Source of the DNA: Ypsolopha sequella
Taxonomy: Eukaryota; Arthropoda; Insecta; Lepidoptera; Ypsolophidae
Length of the DNA stretch: 64,000 bases
Reading direction: 5' to 3'
NCBI GenBank assembly: GCA_934047225.1
Contig: OW203989.1
Span: 1,897,977 to 1,961,976, forward strand
In this document: positions 50,771-62,479 of the stretch, piece after piece
How positions within the stretch are numbered: the stretch's first letter is position 1
Layout of the letters: every line of letters starts with the position of its first letter
The notes under the pieces: generated by a model
Databases searched by the model: none
Seen by the model: the letters and a program-made list of their open reading frames with translations, nothing else
Told to the model about the DNA's origin: nothing
Program-made: the position numbers and the translations under genes

Positions 50771-51030
50771 CAACGTGTAACAGAAAGGTGTAACCATATT
50801 TGAAGAACTATTCAGTCAATGGTTTAGAACTACTTTTACTATGAAACAAATCCTGTATATCGACAAAAAAAATTACTTGCTTCATAGGAAAATGCAATGC
50901 CGCTCGGCCGAAATGTATGGAAGGGCAGATTTTTTTTGAGATTTCAGGGTTGACTCCATAGTAAAAGTTGTTCTATACCATTGACTATAAAACTCTTCAA
51001 ATATGGTTACACCTTTCTGTTACACCTTGT
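50771..51030. mobile_element. Long-TIR MITE, copy 3
   Basis: Ends CAACGTGTAACAGAAAGGTG and CACCTTTCTGTTACACCTTG are the same as in copy 2 (2180-2402), with TATA flanks. It contains the loop GCCGCTCGGCCGAAATGTAT, as copy 1 does. Confidence 0.85.
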
Positions 51031-52270
51031 ATATACCTACTTTGCAAAATAAACTATTTGAATTTGAATTTATTTCGTTATCGGAATCCGTATGACGGAA
51101 ACCTTATCGGAACAACTCAAAGCCCGTGCGACTAGAATCAAGGCGAACCGAGATGCAGCAAAGTGAGGGTATGCAAACAACACGATACTCCAAACATACC
51201 CAACGATAAGTTTCACCTAGTTTGTAATATCCTGTATTGGGGTAACTTGGGATTAGTTGGGGTATATGGGTAAATAACAATTTATTTAAATATTATTAGA
51301 GTGCATTACAAACTAGAAAATATAATGCACTAATTGTAATGCACTCTAACAATATTTAGAGTATTCATAGCGATGGATTTCGCAAAATAAACATAACAAT
51401 TTATTTATTAATAAAAAGGAACCAAAATACAAGAGCTTGCATAACCCAATTAATGAATATAGAAAAAGTGTAACTTGTGTTGGGATCACAGCAGATAGAG
51501 ATTTGTTCCCCTTCTGAGAAGCTGGCGTGAGTATATGCAGTAAGTATGCATGTCAAAATTAAAAAATGTGTCAGGATCGTAGCATCTTGGATAATCATTG
51601 TATCATTTACCCCAAGTAACAATTCATTCGGGCCTAGGTTGTGAAAAATGCCTTTAGTTTGTATTAGGGTCGCAAAAAGGTTAATGCTTTTCTATCTAGG
51701 CATATTAAGTACTTGAGAATGATTATTAAGTACTAAAACTAATTGTTTATCATAACAACCTTTAAGCCGTTGACAAGAGTTTAAATTAACGTTATTTTGA
51801 CTTGTGTTTCACGACCTTAAAGTCCTAGGATCTTATAGTTGTTGTAGACTCGTGATTAGGTTCTGGAGAGGCTAGCATTATGCTTAAGTGAGATCTAAAG
51901 GTTAAATTTTTAACTTTGATATAACCACTAAGCTATGGAATGTTGAAATTACTTAGAAGTTATTTCTAAAACCTATCTTAAGCCTTTAGGCTGTATAAAA
52001 GTTGTCTCGGCAAACAAATTAGGACGGCATGGTGAAAACCAAGACCAAAAGGCTATAGTTCAGAGCTGAAGGCATGATTTACGTCCTACAAGAATATTTG
52101 AAAGCTTTAGAGGCATTCTCAAAAACTATCAGTTGTCTCCGCGAATTCAAATTACGATGTCTTGCAAATTGAACCAACACAGGGTGATTTAAAAAAAACG
52201 GAGTGGAAATTTTAAACGGAAAGTGCGGAAAATTTCCTACGAATAATGAATACAGCGGTTAGTTTATATT
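51031..52270. other. Non-coding DNA
   Basis: No gene recognised. Positions 51295-51345 contain GTGCATTACAA...TTGTAATGCACTC, a short imperfect inverted repeat. Confidence 0.4.
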
Positions 52271-54697
52271 ATTAGGGTTCCGTACCTCTAAAGGAAAAAA
52301 ACCAGTCAAGTGCGAGTCAGACTCGCATACCTAGGGTTCCATATTATGGATGATAAATTTAATTTTGTCATTTTTTCTTGTGAATTTCTCAACCGCTTTA
52401 ATTGTCCTGTAATCTTTACGTAAACACATATTACCATGATTTTTTTCATATTTTTCAGTCTACAAGTTTTGGAGATAAGGGGGGGGGGGACATACAATTT
52501 TTTATGATTTTTCAAGGATTTCTCGAAATAGATGCAAATAGCCAAACTATAAATTTTTACAATAAACTTTTTAATACCTACAATTTGATACCCATAATGA
52601 ATTTTTATAAAATATTTTTTTTATTTATTATAATTCTTTTTTTATATTTTTCGCTTTTGCTCAATTTTTTTTTACCGCTATAGTTTTCCTGTAATTAGCC
52701 AGTTATGATCTATAATTGTAATTTCGGTCCACCGGTTTCGGAGATAAAGGGGGGGGGGGGGGGACATACATATTTTTGTGTTTTTTTTAAAGATTTTTCG
52801 AAACTAGTGAGAATAAATATACTAAAAATATATGTTTTTACAATCAAATTGTCAATATCTACAATTTGATATCCATATTGTATTTTATAAAATATTTTTT
52901 TATGTATTATACTTATCTGTATATATAAAATTCAAAGTCCTGACTGACTGACTGACTGACTGATATATCAACGCACAGCCTAAACCGCTGGTCCTATAGA
53001 ATTGAAATTTTGCACAAAGATAACTTATATAGTGTTAGCATCCATTAAGAAAGGATTTTTCAAAAATCGGGGTGAAACGGGTGTCCAAAGTTTGTATGGG
53101 AAAACAAGATTAGTTAGATTATTTTATTCCAGAGATCACAGGGGTACTCCTATCTATAAATGAGTAAACATGTATTTCAGGTTTTTTCCGAATTCAATCC
53201 CTAATAGGGGTGACAAATTCTGAAAATCAACATGGGTATCGTTTGTATGGTTTATCGGGTCGCTGATTAAGAATACAACAATGATTTCTAAATGCAATGT
53301 AGTGGACGTGAAATACCATCATCCCCTGTTGGGGTGCGATGGGGCTGAAATTTTGAAATGTGTAAATATCAATATGGGTGTCGTTTTTACGGTTGAAATT
53401 TGATATAGCGGACATGAAAATTCTTGAAAGTATGTGTGACAACGCAATCGGCTGTAACAGACGGACAGACAGACAGCCACAGAAGTGGTCCTTTTAGATT
53501 TCCATTTTTTTCTTTTGAGGTATCTATCTATCTATATATCCACAATATAGCCATCTATCTATCTATCTATATCCAAGCAAAATATCTTTGGAACGGAAGG
53601 TGGTACATCCCTAGGGGTTGGACCATGGGGTGCCAAAAAAAGTTTTTTTTTTTTGTCAAAACTTTGACAGCCTGCATCTCCCAAACGGCTGCAGCTAGAC
53701 TCATGTTGATGGATGTCTAGGAAAAGGTCTTGACGAGATCTACCTGCTGAAAAAATCAAAACTTTACAGGCCCGTATCTCCTAAACGGCTTATGCTAGAA
53801 CCATGTCCATGGTATTCCAAAAAAAGTCCTCGGCGAGATCTAGATGACGGTAAAAAAATTGCTATAATTTTGATCGGCCATATCTCCCGAATGGCTTATT
53901 TTAAGGAGTTTGGGTTTCAATTATAGTGATCGGTCAACCTGGAGCAACATGACCAAAAAAAATTTCATTTGACCGGTTTTGACAATTTTTTAACAGGTCT
54001 AAAGAAGTATTCTGATTTGCATGAAACTCAGTATCAAGGGGCATTTAGGGTCGCCGATTACGCTGCCGTATTCAAATTTGACATTTTTTGACAACTGATA
54101 AGGATTTTGACACTTTTTCGGAAAAACTTTGATCGGTGAGTCCCTGTATTCCCAGAGCGAGTGAGAGTACTTAAAATGTTTGTTTCCGAAAAAAAAGTTA
54201 TTTGTTTCCTGTAGGCCACACGGGCGAAGCTGCGGGCAGAAGGTAGTTTTTTATATTTTTTATTTGTGCTCAATTTTTTTCGCTCAGTTTCGGAGATAAG
54301 GGGGGAACATACATATATTTGTGGTTGTTTCAAAATTTCTCGAAACTTGTGAGAGAAAATTTAGTAAAAGTATATATTTTTACAATTAGCTTTTTAATAT
54401 CTACAATTTGATACCCATGTCGTATTTTTAGGATAATATATATTTTTTCTTACTTTTGCTTTTGAAATATTTTGAAAAATTTAAAATTTTTCATATTTTT
54501 TTACACTCTGATATGTGGGCAAATTAATGTAATTTTTTGCCAAATTTCATGTCTTTATCTTGAACGGTGCTAAAGTTATGAGGCTGTGACATACGGACAG
54601 ACGGACGGACGGACGGATGGACGGACGGCCGGACGAACGGACAACGTAGTCTCACCATAAAGGTTCCTTTTGTACCTTTTAGGTACGGAACCCTAAA
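52271..54697 (-). repeat. GTACGGAACCCT-family repeat, minus orientation, with internal duplications
   Basis: Read on the minus strand it starts at 54697 (TTAGGGTTCCGTACC) and ends at about 52295 (GAGTCTGACTCGCACTTGAC). A segment containing a GGAGATAAGGGG-like G run followed by ACATACAT and TTTTGCTCAATTTT is present about three times (52468, 52738, 54290), so the copy has been internally duplicated. A Helitron-like element interrupts it at 52914-54247. Confidence 0.65.
52914..54247 (+). mobile_element. Helitron-like non-autonomous insertion, copy 1
   Basis: The left end is TATCTGTATATATAAAATTC, followed by (CTGA)n and TATCAACGCACAGCC. The right end is CACGGGCGAAGCTGCGGGCA then GAAGGTAGT. The sequence on either side (TATTATACT and TTTTATATTTTTTATTTGTG) rejoins to match the uninterrupted duplicate at 52630-52660, which fixes both ends closely. 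Bodies contain text such as ATCTCCCGAATGGCT, repeated imperfectly three times. Confidence 0.7.
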
Positions 54698-54699
54698 AA

Positions 54700-56056
54700 C
54701 AGAACCCTCATAAGATCACTTTGTTGTCCGTCTGTCTGCCCGTCTGTCCGTCTATCTATCTGTCCAGAAACTTTATCTCAAGAACGCGTGAAGTTATCAA
54801 ATTGAAATTAAAACCATATAATCAAGTTTACGGTTACTTGAAGTTGCGAAAAAAATAAATTTCTATGTTAACGCAAAAAAAAATACGGCTTTTTATGCCG
54901 CTAAAATCGTATATTTCAACACTCTCAAGGGAATCAAAATGTATAGGGTACTTTCCGTTGACCTATAACTATGAAAGGCAAGTAGTAGCTTCTTATACTA
55001 CGAATACAGGAAGAAATCTAAAAACTATACGTTTGTAATTTAATCATAAAAAATAGTCTGAACTATTTATAACTAGCTGTTGCCCGCGTCTTCGTCCGCG
55101 TGGATTTAGTATGTAATGCGTTTCTTATTTTACAATGAAAGGTTCAACATCCCGCTAAATCCTGTTATCCGTACGGTTTTCTTTAAAAAAAAAACCTCTT
55201 ATACGTGTTTTATTTTTCTCAATAGGATTTATGCGAAGTTGTAAGTAAGTGTATATATGTATATAATTTATACATAATATATAAGTTTATATATGCCCAG
55301 GGATTGTGATTTTCCATATCAAAGTATTTAACCCATTTCATCCCCATTAGGGGATGGATAATTTTTGAAAACTTTCCTACATGTGAATGTTTACACTGTT
55401 GATTGTTGGCACTTGGTGGAACTTGGAATACATAATGAACAGAAAATCACTTGTACTATCCCACAAATTTATTTAATACTTCCTGACCGGTTTCGCCTTT
55501 ATGGCATTATCAAAGGAATTAATATAAGATCTTAATTACACAATAAATAGTTTACATCAGCCAGTGCGATCAATGACACTAACACCTACATGTATCTCAT
55601 TATATGTTTTAAGGAAGGAATATTTATGCAAAGTTTTAAGTTGATACACTCAAGGGATGCAATTTTCGATATAAAACTTAACACGCTATTTTACCCCCTC
55701 GGGGGATGAGTTTTGTAAAACCCTCTTACAGGTTTCTCATAATTTATTAAAAAGAGAATTTATGTGAAGTATGTTGACTCTTCAGTATATGTTGATACTC
55801 CCACGGATTATGATTTTCCAAACAAGTTTCTACCCCATTTCATTATGAATTGATTTTCAAAAAATCCTTTCTTAGCGGATGTTTACGCAATAAAAGGAAC
55901 CTACGGTGCAAATTTCATGTTCCTAGGTTTAGCTGTTTGGTCTCGGCGTTGATAGATCAAGCAGTCAATCAGTCAGTCAGTCAGTCAGGGTATTCTTTTA
56001 TATACAAATTTGTACGGAACCCTCGACGGGCGAGTCCAACTCGCACTTGTACGTTT
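54700..56056 (+). repeat. GTACGGAACCCT-family repeat, plus orientation, split by an insertion
   Basis: Starts AACAGAACCCTCATAAGATC, passes through GTTGTCCGTCTGTCTGCCCG, is broken at about 55072, and resumes with CAAATTTGTACGGAACCCTC, GAGTCCAACTCGCACTTGTA. It lies head to head with the minus-strand copy that ends at 54697. Confidence 0.7.
55072..56004 (-). mobile_element. Helitron-like non-autonomous insertion, copy 2
   Basis: On the minus strand it starts TATATAAAAGAATACCCTGA with (CTGA)n and GATCTATCAACGCC. It ends CACGCGGACGAAGACGCGGG then CAACAGCTAGT. Both ends correspond to those of the insertion at 52914-54247. It interrupts the plus-strand GTACGGAACCCT repeat. Confidence 0.7.
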
Positions 56057-56059
56057 TTT

Positions 56060-57540
56060 TCAAGATAGGTGGTCTGGTCACTGTTAAGGACTACTTAAGG
56101 CTAAATTTAAATCTATTCAGAAGTAAAGGTAAAACATAAGTTAGACAAGTACCTATCTACTAAACATAATTGAAAAAAGAAATAGTAACTTATTTGCACT
56201 CAAGGAGCACCCTGTAGCTGCTTGATATGACTTGTGATGAACACTTGAACACTTGATTTTGCTTAATGGTTGTGGTCGCGACTGGCGAGTATTGAATTAC
56301 TCCTGACGATAACCTGAAAGCTGTGAAAACAATCTTTCGGTTTTAAATAGCTCCGCGAAATGACCTTTAGCTCTTACTTTGGCAAAAGTTAAGAGTTTTG
56401 AGCTGTTATAGTTCTGAAAAGGTTAATTCGAATGCTTTGTAGTAATTTCCTAACGTCAGCCATATTTATTCACTAAAATAAAAAATAAAACGAACTGAAA
56501 ATAACATTATAACCCAACGAAGCAAAATTAAATAACATGTTCTATACAATTTTAAATATACGTTTTTATATATAAGTATAACTTTTATTTCTAAAGCGAC
56601 AAACCATCAAACACCTTGTTTTTTAATTTTATTTTATTTAAAATGTCCTGAAAATTTGTAATTACGAAAGGCCCGTCTCGCATATAGCACTATTATCCTA
56701 AAGTTTCACGATAATGTACCAATCGCACTATGTTTTGCATTTTATCTGACTTTAACATGCTACTAACTATTTTTTAAGAATACAACACTTACATATCTAG
56801 CCATTTTGAAACTTGGTATGATGACAGGGAATGGCGCCATTATAAATAAGTAATTTAAACCCACCATTAGTGTTCCTGCGTACAAACAATCTTAAACAGA
56901 AACATTTTAAAACCCGAAAGTCCTAGAAAAGCGTTATTCATTTCTTTCAAAAAGGTTTTAAGTTGTCATAGAGTTACATCCAAGACTAATGTAGAACCTA
57001 TTAGTTGTATTGTATGGTTATATTAACGTTAAATTAAGGTTGTGAAGGTTATATTTGGGTTTTGAGTAAGTAGTTAGAAAGGTTATAGATAAGAGCTACA
57101 GGTTTTGCTGTAGCTCTCAGGAAGGTTCTACAACGTGGGCCCTTTTTGCACTCAGGAGGTTAATATAACGTTAATATAAAGTAATTGAGACTACAAAGAC
57201 TTATGAGCAGATTTCCATACAAAGGTATTAGAACCATTTCAGTACCTTTCTAAAAACTTAAAAGTTACTTGGGACACCTCTGGGAAACTTTATATATGAA
57301 AAGGGAACTGAATAGAGTTTAACAAAGGTTTCGTGTTCAACAATTGTAAATATCTAACCTAATCACAGCGGGGGCGGAAATACATTTACTTTACGGGAAG
57401 AAGTCTAGCACGCGCCGTCGATAAAGTGTCTTTCCATTATACTTGCTCTTTCGCACATTGACAAACGCGGTATGCGTGAAAGCGCAAGTACAATAAAGAC
57501 TCTGAATCTGTGACGCGTGCTAGCCCCGCTGCAGCACAAT
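56060..57540. other. Non-coding AT-rich DNA
   Basis: No gene or clear repeat recognised. Confidence 0.4.
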
Positions 57541-57544
57541 TAGT

Positions 57545-57965
57545 TTTATCTACTCCCATACAATAAGGTAATTACAATATCATAAGCGCTTGTATTATAA
57601 GTGCCTACATTGTTTGTCAGATGTTACATTACAATACACCGATTCCGCACTGTGATTGGCCCAATTTATTAAAACACCTCTAGAGAACCAATCAGCAGTT
57701 ATGACGAGAAATAAGTCCCGCCCCTATTTCTTAAGCTTTGCCTTTTTTTTCGTCCTTGCTTCTGATTGGTTCTCTAACGGTCTCAGGCCTACACCGTACC
57801 TGAACTTTGTGAATTTTCTTTTGAGTTTTTCTCATTTTTCGTGAAATTGTTAGTTGGAAATATTATAAATAATGTACCACGCGAAGATGATATTTTTGAT
57901 GATCGTAGATAAAGTATTGTGTCCAACTAGACATAACTAGTCATTAGGACACTCGTGCAGTATAT
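57545..57965. repeat. Unclassified interspersed repeat, copy 2
   Basis: Co-linear with 24600-25020: TTATCTACTCCCATACAATA, GTGATTGGCCCAATTTATTA, TTTTTCGTGAAATTGTTAGT, CGTAGATAAAGTATTGTG and GGACACTCGTGCA. It differs from copy 1 by several small insertions and deletions. Confidence 0.7.
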
Positions 57966-58611
57966 TACGAAACAAACGGAACTGAATCCGCCAAAAACAA
58001 AGAAGGTTTTTCAAAGCTACGACAAAACAACAATTACATTGGTGCGCTAACAGAAAACCGCTGGGAAATCACTCGCGGGTACAGAACAGTGGATGTAAAC
58101 AGTTTAGTTAAACAAACAAACACACCTACGAACTAACTTATTGGGAAACATACGAAGCAGAGTTGAAGTTTTCAACACATCACGATTGGTATTTGCAATT
58201 AAAAATAGTCACATTAATCCATTAATTAAATAAAATATAAATGAATATGTCCATAAAAAAGTTTATTCAGAAGTTCAAAATAGAAGACATACATCGTCAC
58301 GACCCGACTCCCCGAGACGGTGTCAGAATACGGATGATGCCTAGGTTGTTAAAACTTGCATGCGTAAAATTGATATGATCAATAATAATGATCAAAAAAA
58401 AGTTTTAAAAATGTTAATACAATGAATCAATTTAGAAGTTATTTATTTGCCTCTTGCCAAAATACAAAGTTATGACGTCACTTCTAAGTATTTTCATACA
58501 AAAAATCGTTTTTGACGTTTCATAAAAGGTTGTTGATTTGACTAACAGTCATCATAGCTATTGCGAGTGGACTCAGAGTCCACACTCACAGATAATTATT
58601 GTCCCAATACG

Positions 58612-58729
58612 CTGAGCGGTGAGCTGTATCGTCGACAGGATCAACGCCTTTCGAAGTACACAGACCGAACGCAATTTGAACCTGCGACCCCCGACGGATT
58701 AGTGGACGAGACGACAGGGGCGGTCAAAA
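58612..58729 (-). mobile_element. SINE-like sequence with tRNA-type B box
   Basis: The minus strand reads ACCGCCCCTGTCGTCTCGTC, GGGGGTCGCAGGTTCAAATT (B-box-like GGTTCAAATT), then GCGTTCGGTCTGTGTACTTC. It shares the CGGTCTG(C/T)GTAC core with 44545-44695. Confidence 0.5.
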
Positions 58730-59020
58730 TATAAGATTTTTTACAACTTTACGACGAGTTTCGAAACAGCGACGATTTTATGATAAAGCCATTAAAAGCT
58801 TCTTATCCGTGGATATAAGAATAAATATTTCAGTATTTTTATTATGCTGGGGCCATTTCTGCGTCTTATCGCGCAAAAATATATTTAGCTACGCAATTAA
58901 GAATAGGACTATCAGTGGAGCTATCTACGGAAGCGATCACATTCCTAATTCAGACGCATAGTAGATTTAGTTAAGAAAACACATAACCATAGGCTGAAGC
59001 CAACCCAAAACAACACCAGT

Positions 59021-59181
59021 GGGTCTACCGCGTAATTCTCATTTTCATCAACATCAACTTGAGATTGAAATTTGACGTGCGTGCGACGACGCCCGCCTGA
59101 CATGCCATCTCTTTTGCACGCGTTGAATTTCGCATGCATTTGCTTGAAGTTGATACAAATGAGAATTACGCGGTAGAGCCC
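59021..59181. mobile_element. 161-bp MITE, copy 2
   Basis: Ends GGGTCTACCGCGTAATTCTC and GAGAATTACGCGGTAGAGCCC. It is the inverse-orientation match of 26090-26250, base for base nearly throughout. Confidence 0.9.
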
Positions 59182-59771
59182 CAGATACCGCCACTGTATA
59201 CTATTTCATATTTCCAACTGATCACGCTTGTTTACTACCCCTGAATGCTCACTTTGATCGTCCCAGCGTGAAATTGTTCCTTGTCATCGTCAGCCCCTCG
59301 TGACCTGCCACGTTTATTAAATGTTCCCTCTTCATTACAAAATAAAGGTAATTTTAATGTTGAACACTGAAACTTCACATTTCAGCCCGAAGCGCTTCTA
59401 CGAGGCTCGTACTAACAATATTTTCAACAATATCTGAAAGAAGCACTTGTTTTTCATCTTTTAATAGAACCTGGGGCCTTACTTCAACATGTATCGCGAA
59501 ACTTTGAATTTGACGTTCGAAGGATATTTGTGGTAATTCGGTATTACACGATTTAACAGGACTAAACTCAATTTAAGCATTCTGTCTTTTTCTTCCTGTA
59601 TCGAAAAGACAAAGACAGGATGCTCAAAATAAGGTTAGTCCCGCCGAATCGACACCATTGTCGAGCTTCACACCGTGATTATTCGATACGAGCTGTCATT
59701 TATAGCGATTGTGATCGCGATCACATAAGGCCCCAGTTTGCTCAGTGCCGCTGAGTCGTTACGATTTCAGT

Positions 59772-60253
59772 GGGGAAATTTATTAAGGCTCCGTCGGATA
59801 AATTAGCAACTCGATTCCTGGTGGTTGAAATTTATTAAGGTGTCTCCGTCGGATATATTAGCAACTCGATTCCTGGTGGTTGAAATTTATTAAGGTGACT
59901 CCGTCGGATATATTAGCAACTCGATTCCTGGTGGTTGAAATTTATTAAGGTGTCTCCGTCGGATATATTAGCAACTCGATTCCTGGTGGTTGAAATTTAT
60001 TAAGGTGACTCCGTCGGATATATTAGCAACTCGATTCCTGGTGGTTGAAATTTATTAAGGTGTCTCCGTCGGATATATTAGCAACTCGATTCCTGGTGGT
60101 TGAAATTTATTAAGGTGTCTCCGTCGGATATATTAGCAACTCGATTCCTGGTGGTTGAAATTTATTAAGGTGTCTCCGTCGGATATATTAGCAACTCGAT
60201 TCCTGGTGGTTGAAATTTATTAAGGTGTCTCCGTCGGATAAATTAGCAACTCG
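59772..60253. repeat. 55-bp minisatellite, about 9 copies
   Basis: Unit contains TCCTGGTGGTTGAAATTTAT, TAAGGTGTCTCCGTCGGATA and TATTAGCAACTCGAT; successive starts at 59816 and 59871 give a 55-bp period. GTGTCTCC and GTGACTCC variants alternate in the middle of the array. The first and last units are slightly degenerate (GGATAAATTAG). Confidence 0.95.
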
Positions 60254-60604
60254 TACAACGTAAATAAAGTATAAAACATAAGTATCTGTTTATTAGATTC
60301 CATGGGAATTTACCCGAAATCGGGAACTTACCCGGGTAGAACCACATCTCTAAATGTGATCAAAAACAAGCAAAAGAGAATCTAAACACATCTTGGCAAT
60401 ATTGTACAAATAAAAAAAATGTTCTGATAAATGAAAAACCGATAAAACTGTGTAACACAGCAGCACAATAAAAGAAAATCTTAACATCGATAAAAAATAT
60501 TACACCCACTTGAAAATATTCAGATAAAACGTGAATGAAAAGGTGATTTTTTTTTTTATACGTCGAGGTTGAAGAGAGGTTTCGCAGCGGTTAATTCTAA
60601 AAAT

Positions 60605-60770
60605 TTTAAGTTCTAATTTACAGAAACCAATGGAACTCTGCGATAGCAACATACACAATTCATAGGTAATAAGGTTTTGTTGAATAACTATTGAGTGAAT
60701 TTTGAATTTAAGTGTTCTGTTTCGTTTAATTAGAAAAAGGCGGATATTTCACAATCCGGCTGCGAAACTG
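60605..60770. repeat. Unclassified interspersed repeat, copy 2
   Basis: Matches 46995-47180 in order and orientation (GGTAATAAGGTTTTGTTGAA, CTATTGAGTGAATTTTGAAT, CACAATCCGGCTGCGAAA). Confidence 0.75.
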
Positions 60771-61229
60771 CTCTTAAATATTTAACTATTTGTTTATCAT
60801 TACTAAAAACGATAATGAAATTAGTGACATGTGTGTGATAACAACAAGGAAATATACTAAATTTATTGCCAAATGCACATTTCAAGCTCGGATACCAAAA
60901 GCATTGAAAATATTGTGATAGTGTTATCTGATTCGGATGATCGGATATAACAATATTTGGGATTGGTTGATTTATCTGATGCATGTATTAGCAATTTATA
61001 GAACCATATTTAATGGCACAGCTTATACAGAGTTTACAATAGACATTAACCTATTCACTTATCGATTTTCGATAACAATTGAAGTACAACAACCACGAAC
61101 CATCATGTTAATCATTATAAGAGTACAAATGATATGTATCATGCGATTCAGCTCCGGGAACGCATTGATGTCCAGTATTGAAACAAATTACGTCATTACG
61201 TCAGGTATTCTCCTCGGCCACTCCTCAGT

Positions 61230-61690
61230 GTTTAAAGACAAAAGTCTTTAACCAGTGCGTTCTGCCGGTGCCGAAACGTGGACACTGACGGTTGGACTAG
61301 TTCACCGATTCAAAGTCGCTCAGCGAGCTATGGAGCGGGCTATGCTCGGAGTTTCTTTGATGGATCATATCAGAAATGAGGTGATTCGTCAAAGAACCAA
61401 AGTCATCGACATAGCCTCTAAGATAAGCAAGCTGAAGTGGCAATGGACTGGCCACATCAGCCGAAGAACCGACAACCGATGGGGGAGAAAGGAGAAAGGG
61501 GGACCACGAACCGGCAGACGCAGTGTAGGACGCCCGCCAGCTCACTGGGCTGACAATTTAAAAAAGATTGCCGGTAGTGGCTGGATGAGTATGGCCGAGG
61601 ATGGAAAAATGTGGCGTGCCCTTGGAGAGGCCTTTGTCCAGCAGTGGACCGATATTGGCTGATAGATTGGATTGGATTGGATTGAAACAA
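61230..61690 (+). mobile_element. RTE-type non-LTR retrotransposon, 3' fragment
   Basis: Only the C-terminal end of ORF2 and the tail remain. Coding similarity begins before 61255 in another frame (KVFNQCVLPV) and continues after a small deletion as GAETWTLT. The 3' end is the (GATTG)n run at 61662-61685. Confidence 0.85.
61255..61662 (+). pseudogene. C-terminus of RTE ORF2 protein
   Basis: 135 codons reading GAETWTLTVGLVHRFKVAQR, AMERAMLGVSLMDHIRNEVI, then KWQWTGHISRRTDNRWGRK, RRSVGRPPAHWADNL and GEAFVQQWTDIG. This series is diagnostic of the end of the reverse-transcriptase protein of RTE/BovB-type elements. The polymerase and endonuclease domains are missing. A small deletion near 61268 shifts the frame. 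Confidence 0.88.
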
Positions 61691-61699
61691 AAAGGTCAA

Positions 61700-62300
61700 G
61701 CTAGCTACCTAACATTGTGATATATATAATTATTTATAACAAAATTATGCAAAGTGTCCCCTGAGACGTTCATTTGCGGCATGAAATCAATTTTCCTTAT
61801 TAGATAAACCTTACCTTACTTATTATTAAATAACCAACATAAACAGCAAACATTTTCTTGTTCGGAAATTCGCTTATGGATAGATTCGTCACATTTGGAA
61901 CGAAATTACGCAGTTGTCTGACAGGAATCCTTTCTGGTGGTTGGCCAATTTTCATGGCGTCCCCGTCTCAAAATATGTGTTTTAGTGGGAGTGGGATGGC
62001 GTGGACGTCTGGTTGTCGATGTGCGCGGGCGGATCCTTTTCGTACTTAAATAGTTCAATGTTTACGTGGTATTATTACTTCTGAAAATAAAGTTTATTAT
62101 TTCTATAATTGTTATAGACTACTCCTATCGCCAGCAGTGGCGTGCACAGAACTTTTTGCTGGAAAAGCAAGCAATTGGTCAAGAACAACAATAAAAAAAT
62201 ATGAAAAAATTTAAAAATCACGCTGCGAAGAACTTTATAAACTAAAATCGCACAATTACTGACAGATTCAGATGTTAGTGTGTAAAGTATTATAGTAGGG
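61700..62300. other. Non-coding DNA
   Basis: No gene recognised. The frame at 61858-62049 shows no known motif. Confidence 0.35.
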
Positions 62301-62309
62301 ATGTGCCTT

Positions 62310-62470
62310 GCCCGCGATCCCACCCGCGTTTATTCTGCCCCGTTTTCGGCTTGGGCGTTATTTTACTAACAACCCTTATGTCACTGCGAAGATAATAAAA
62401 AACCGCATCCAAATCCGTTCAGTAGTTTCAGAGATGTGCGTGAATAAACAGACAGACGGAAAATAATTCT
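62310..62470. repeat. Helitron-like dispersed repeat fragment
   Basis: Contains CCCGTTTTCGGCTTGGGCGT, GTTATTTTACTAACAACCCT and GCATCCAAATCCGTTCAGTA, then AATAAACAGACAGACGG. Similar words occur at 4675-4730 and 5345-5530. Confidence 0.45.
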
Positions 62471-62479
62471 AAAAAATAT

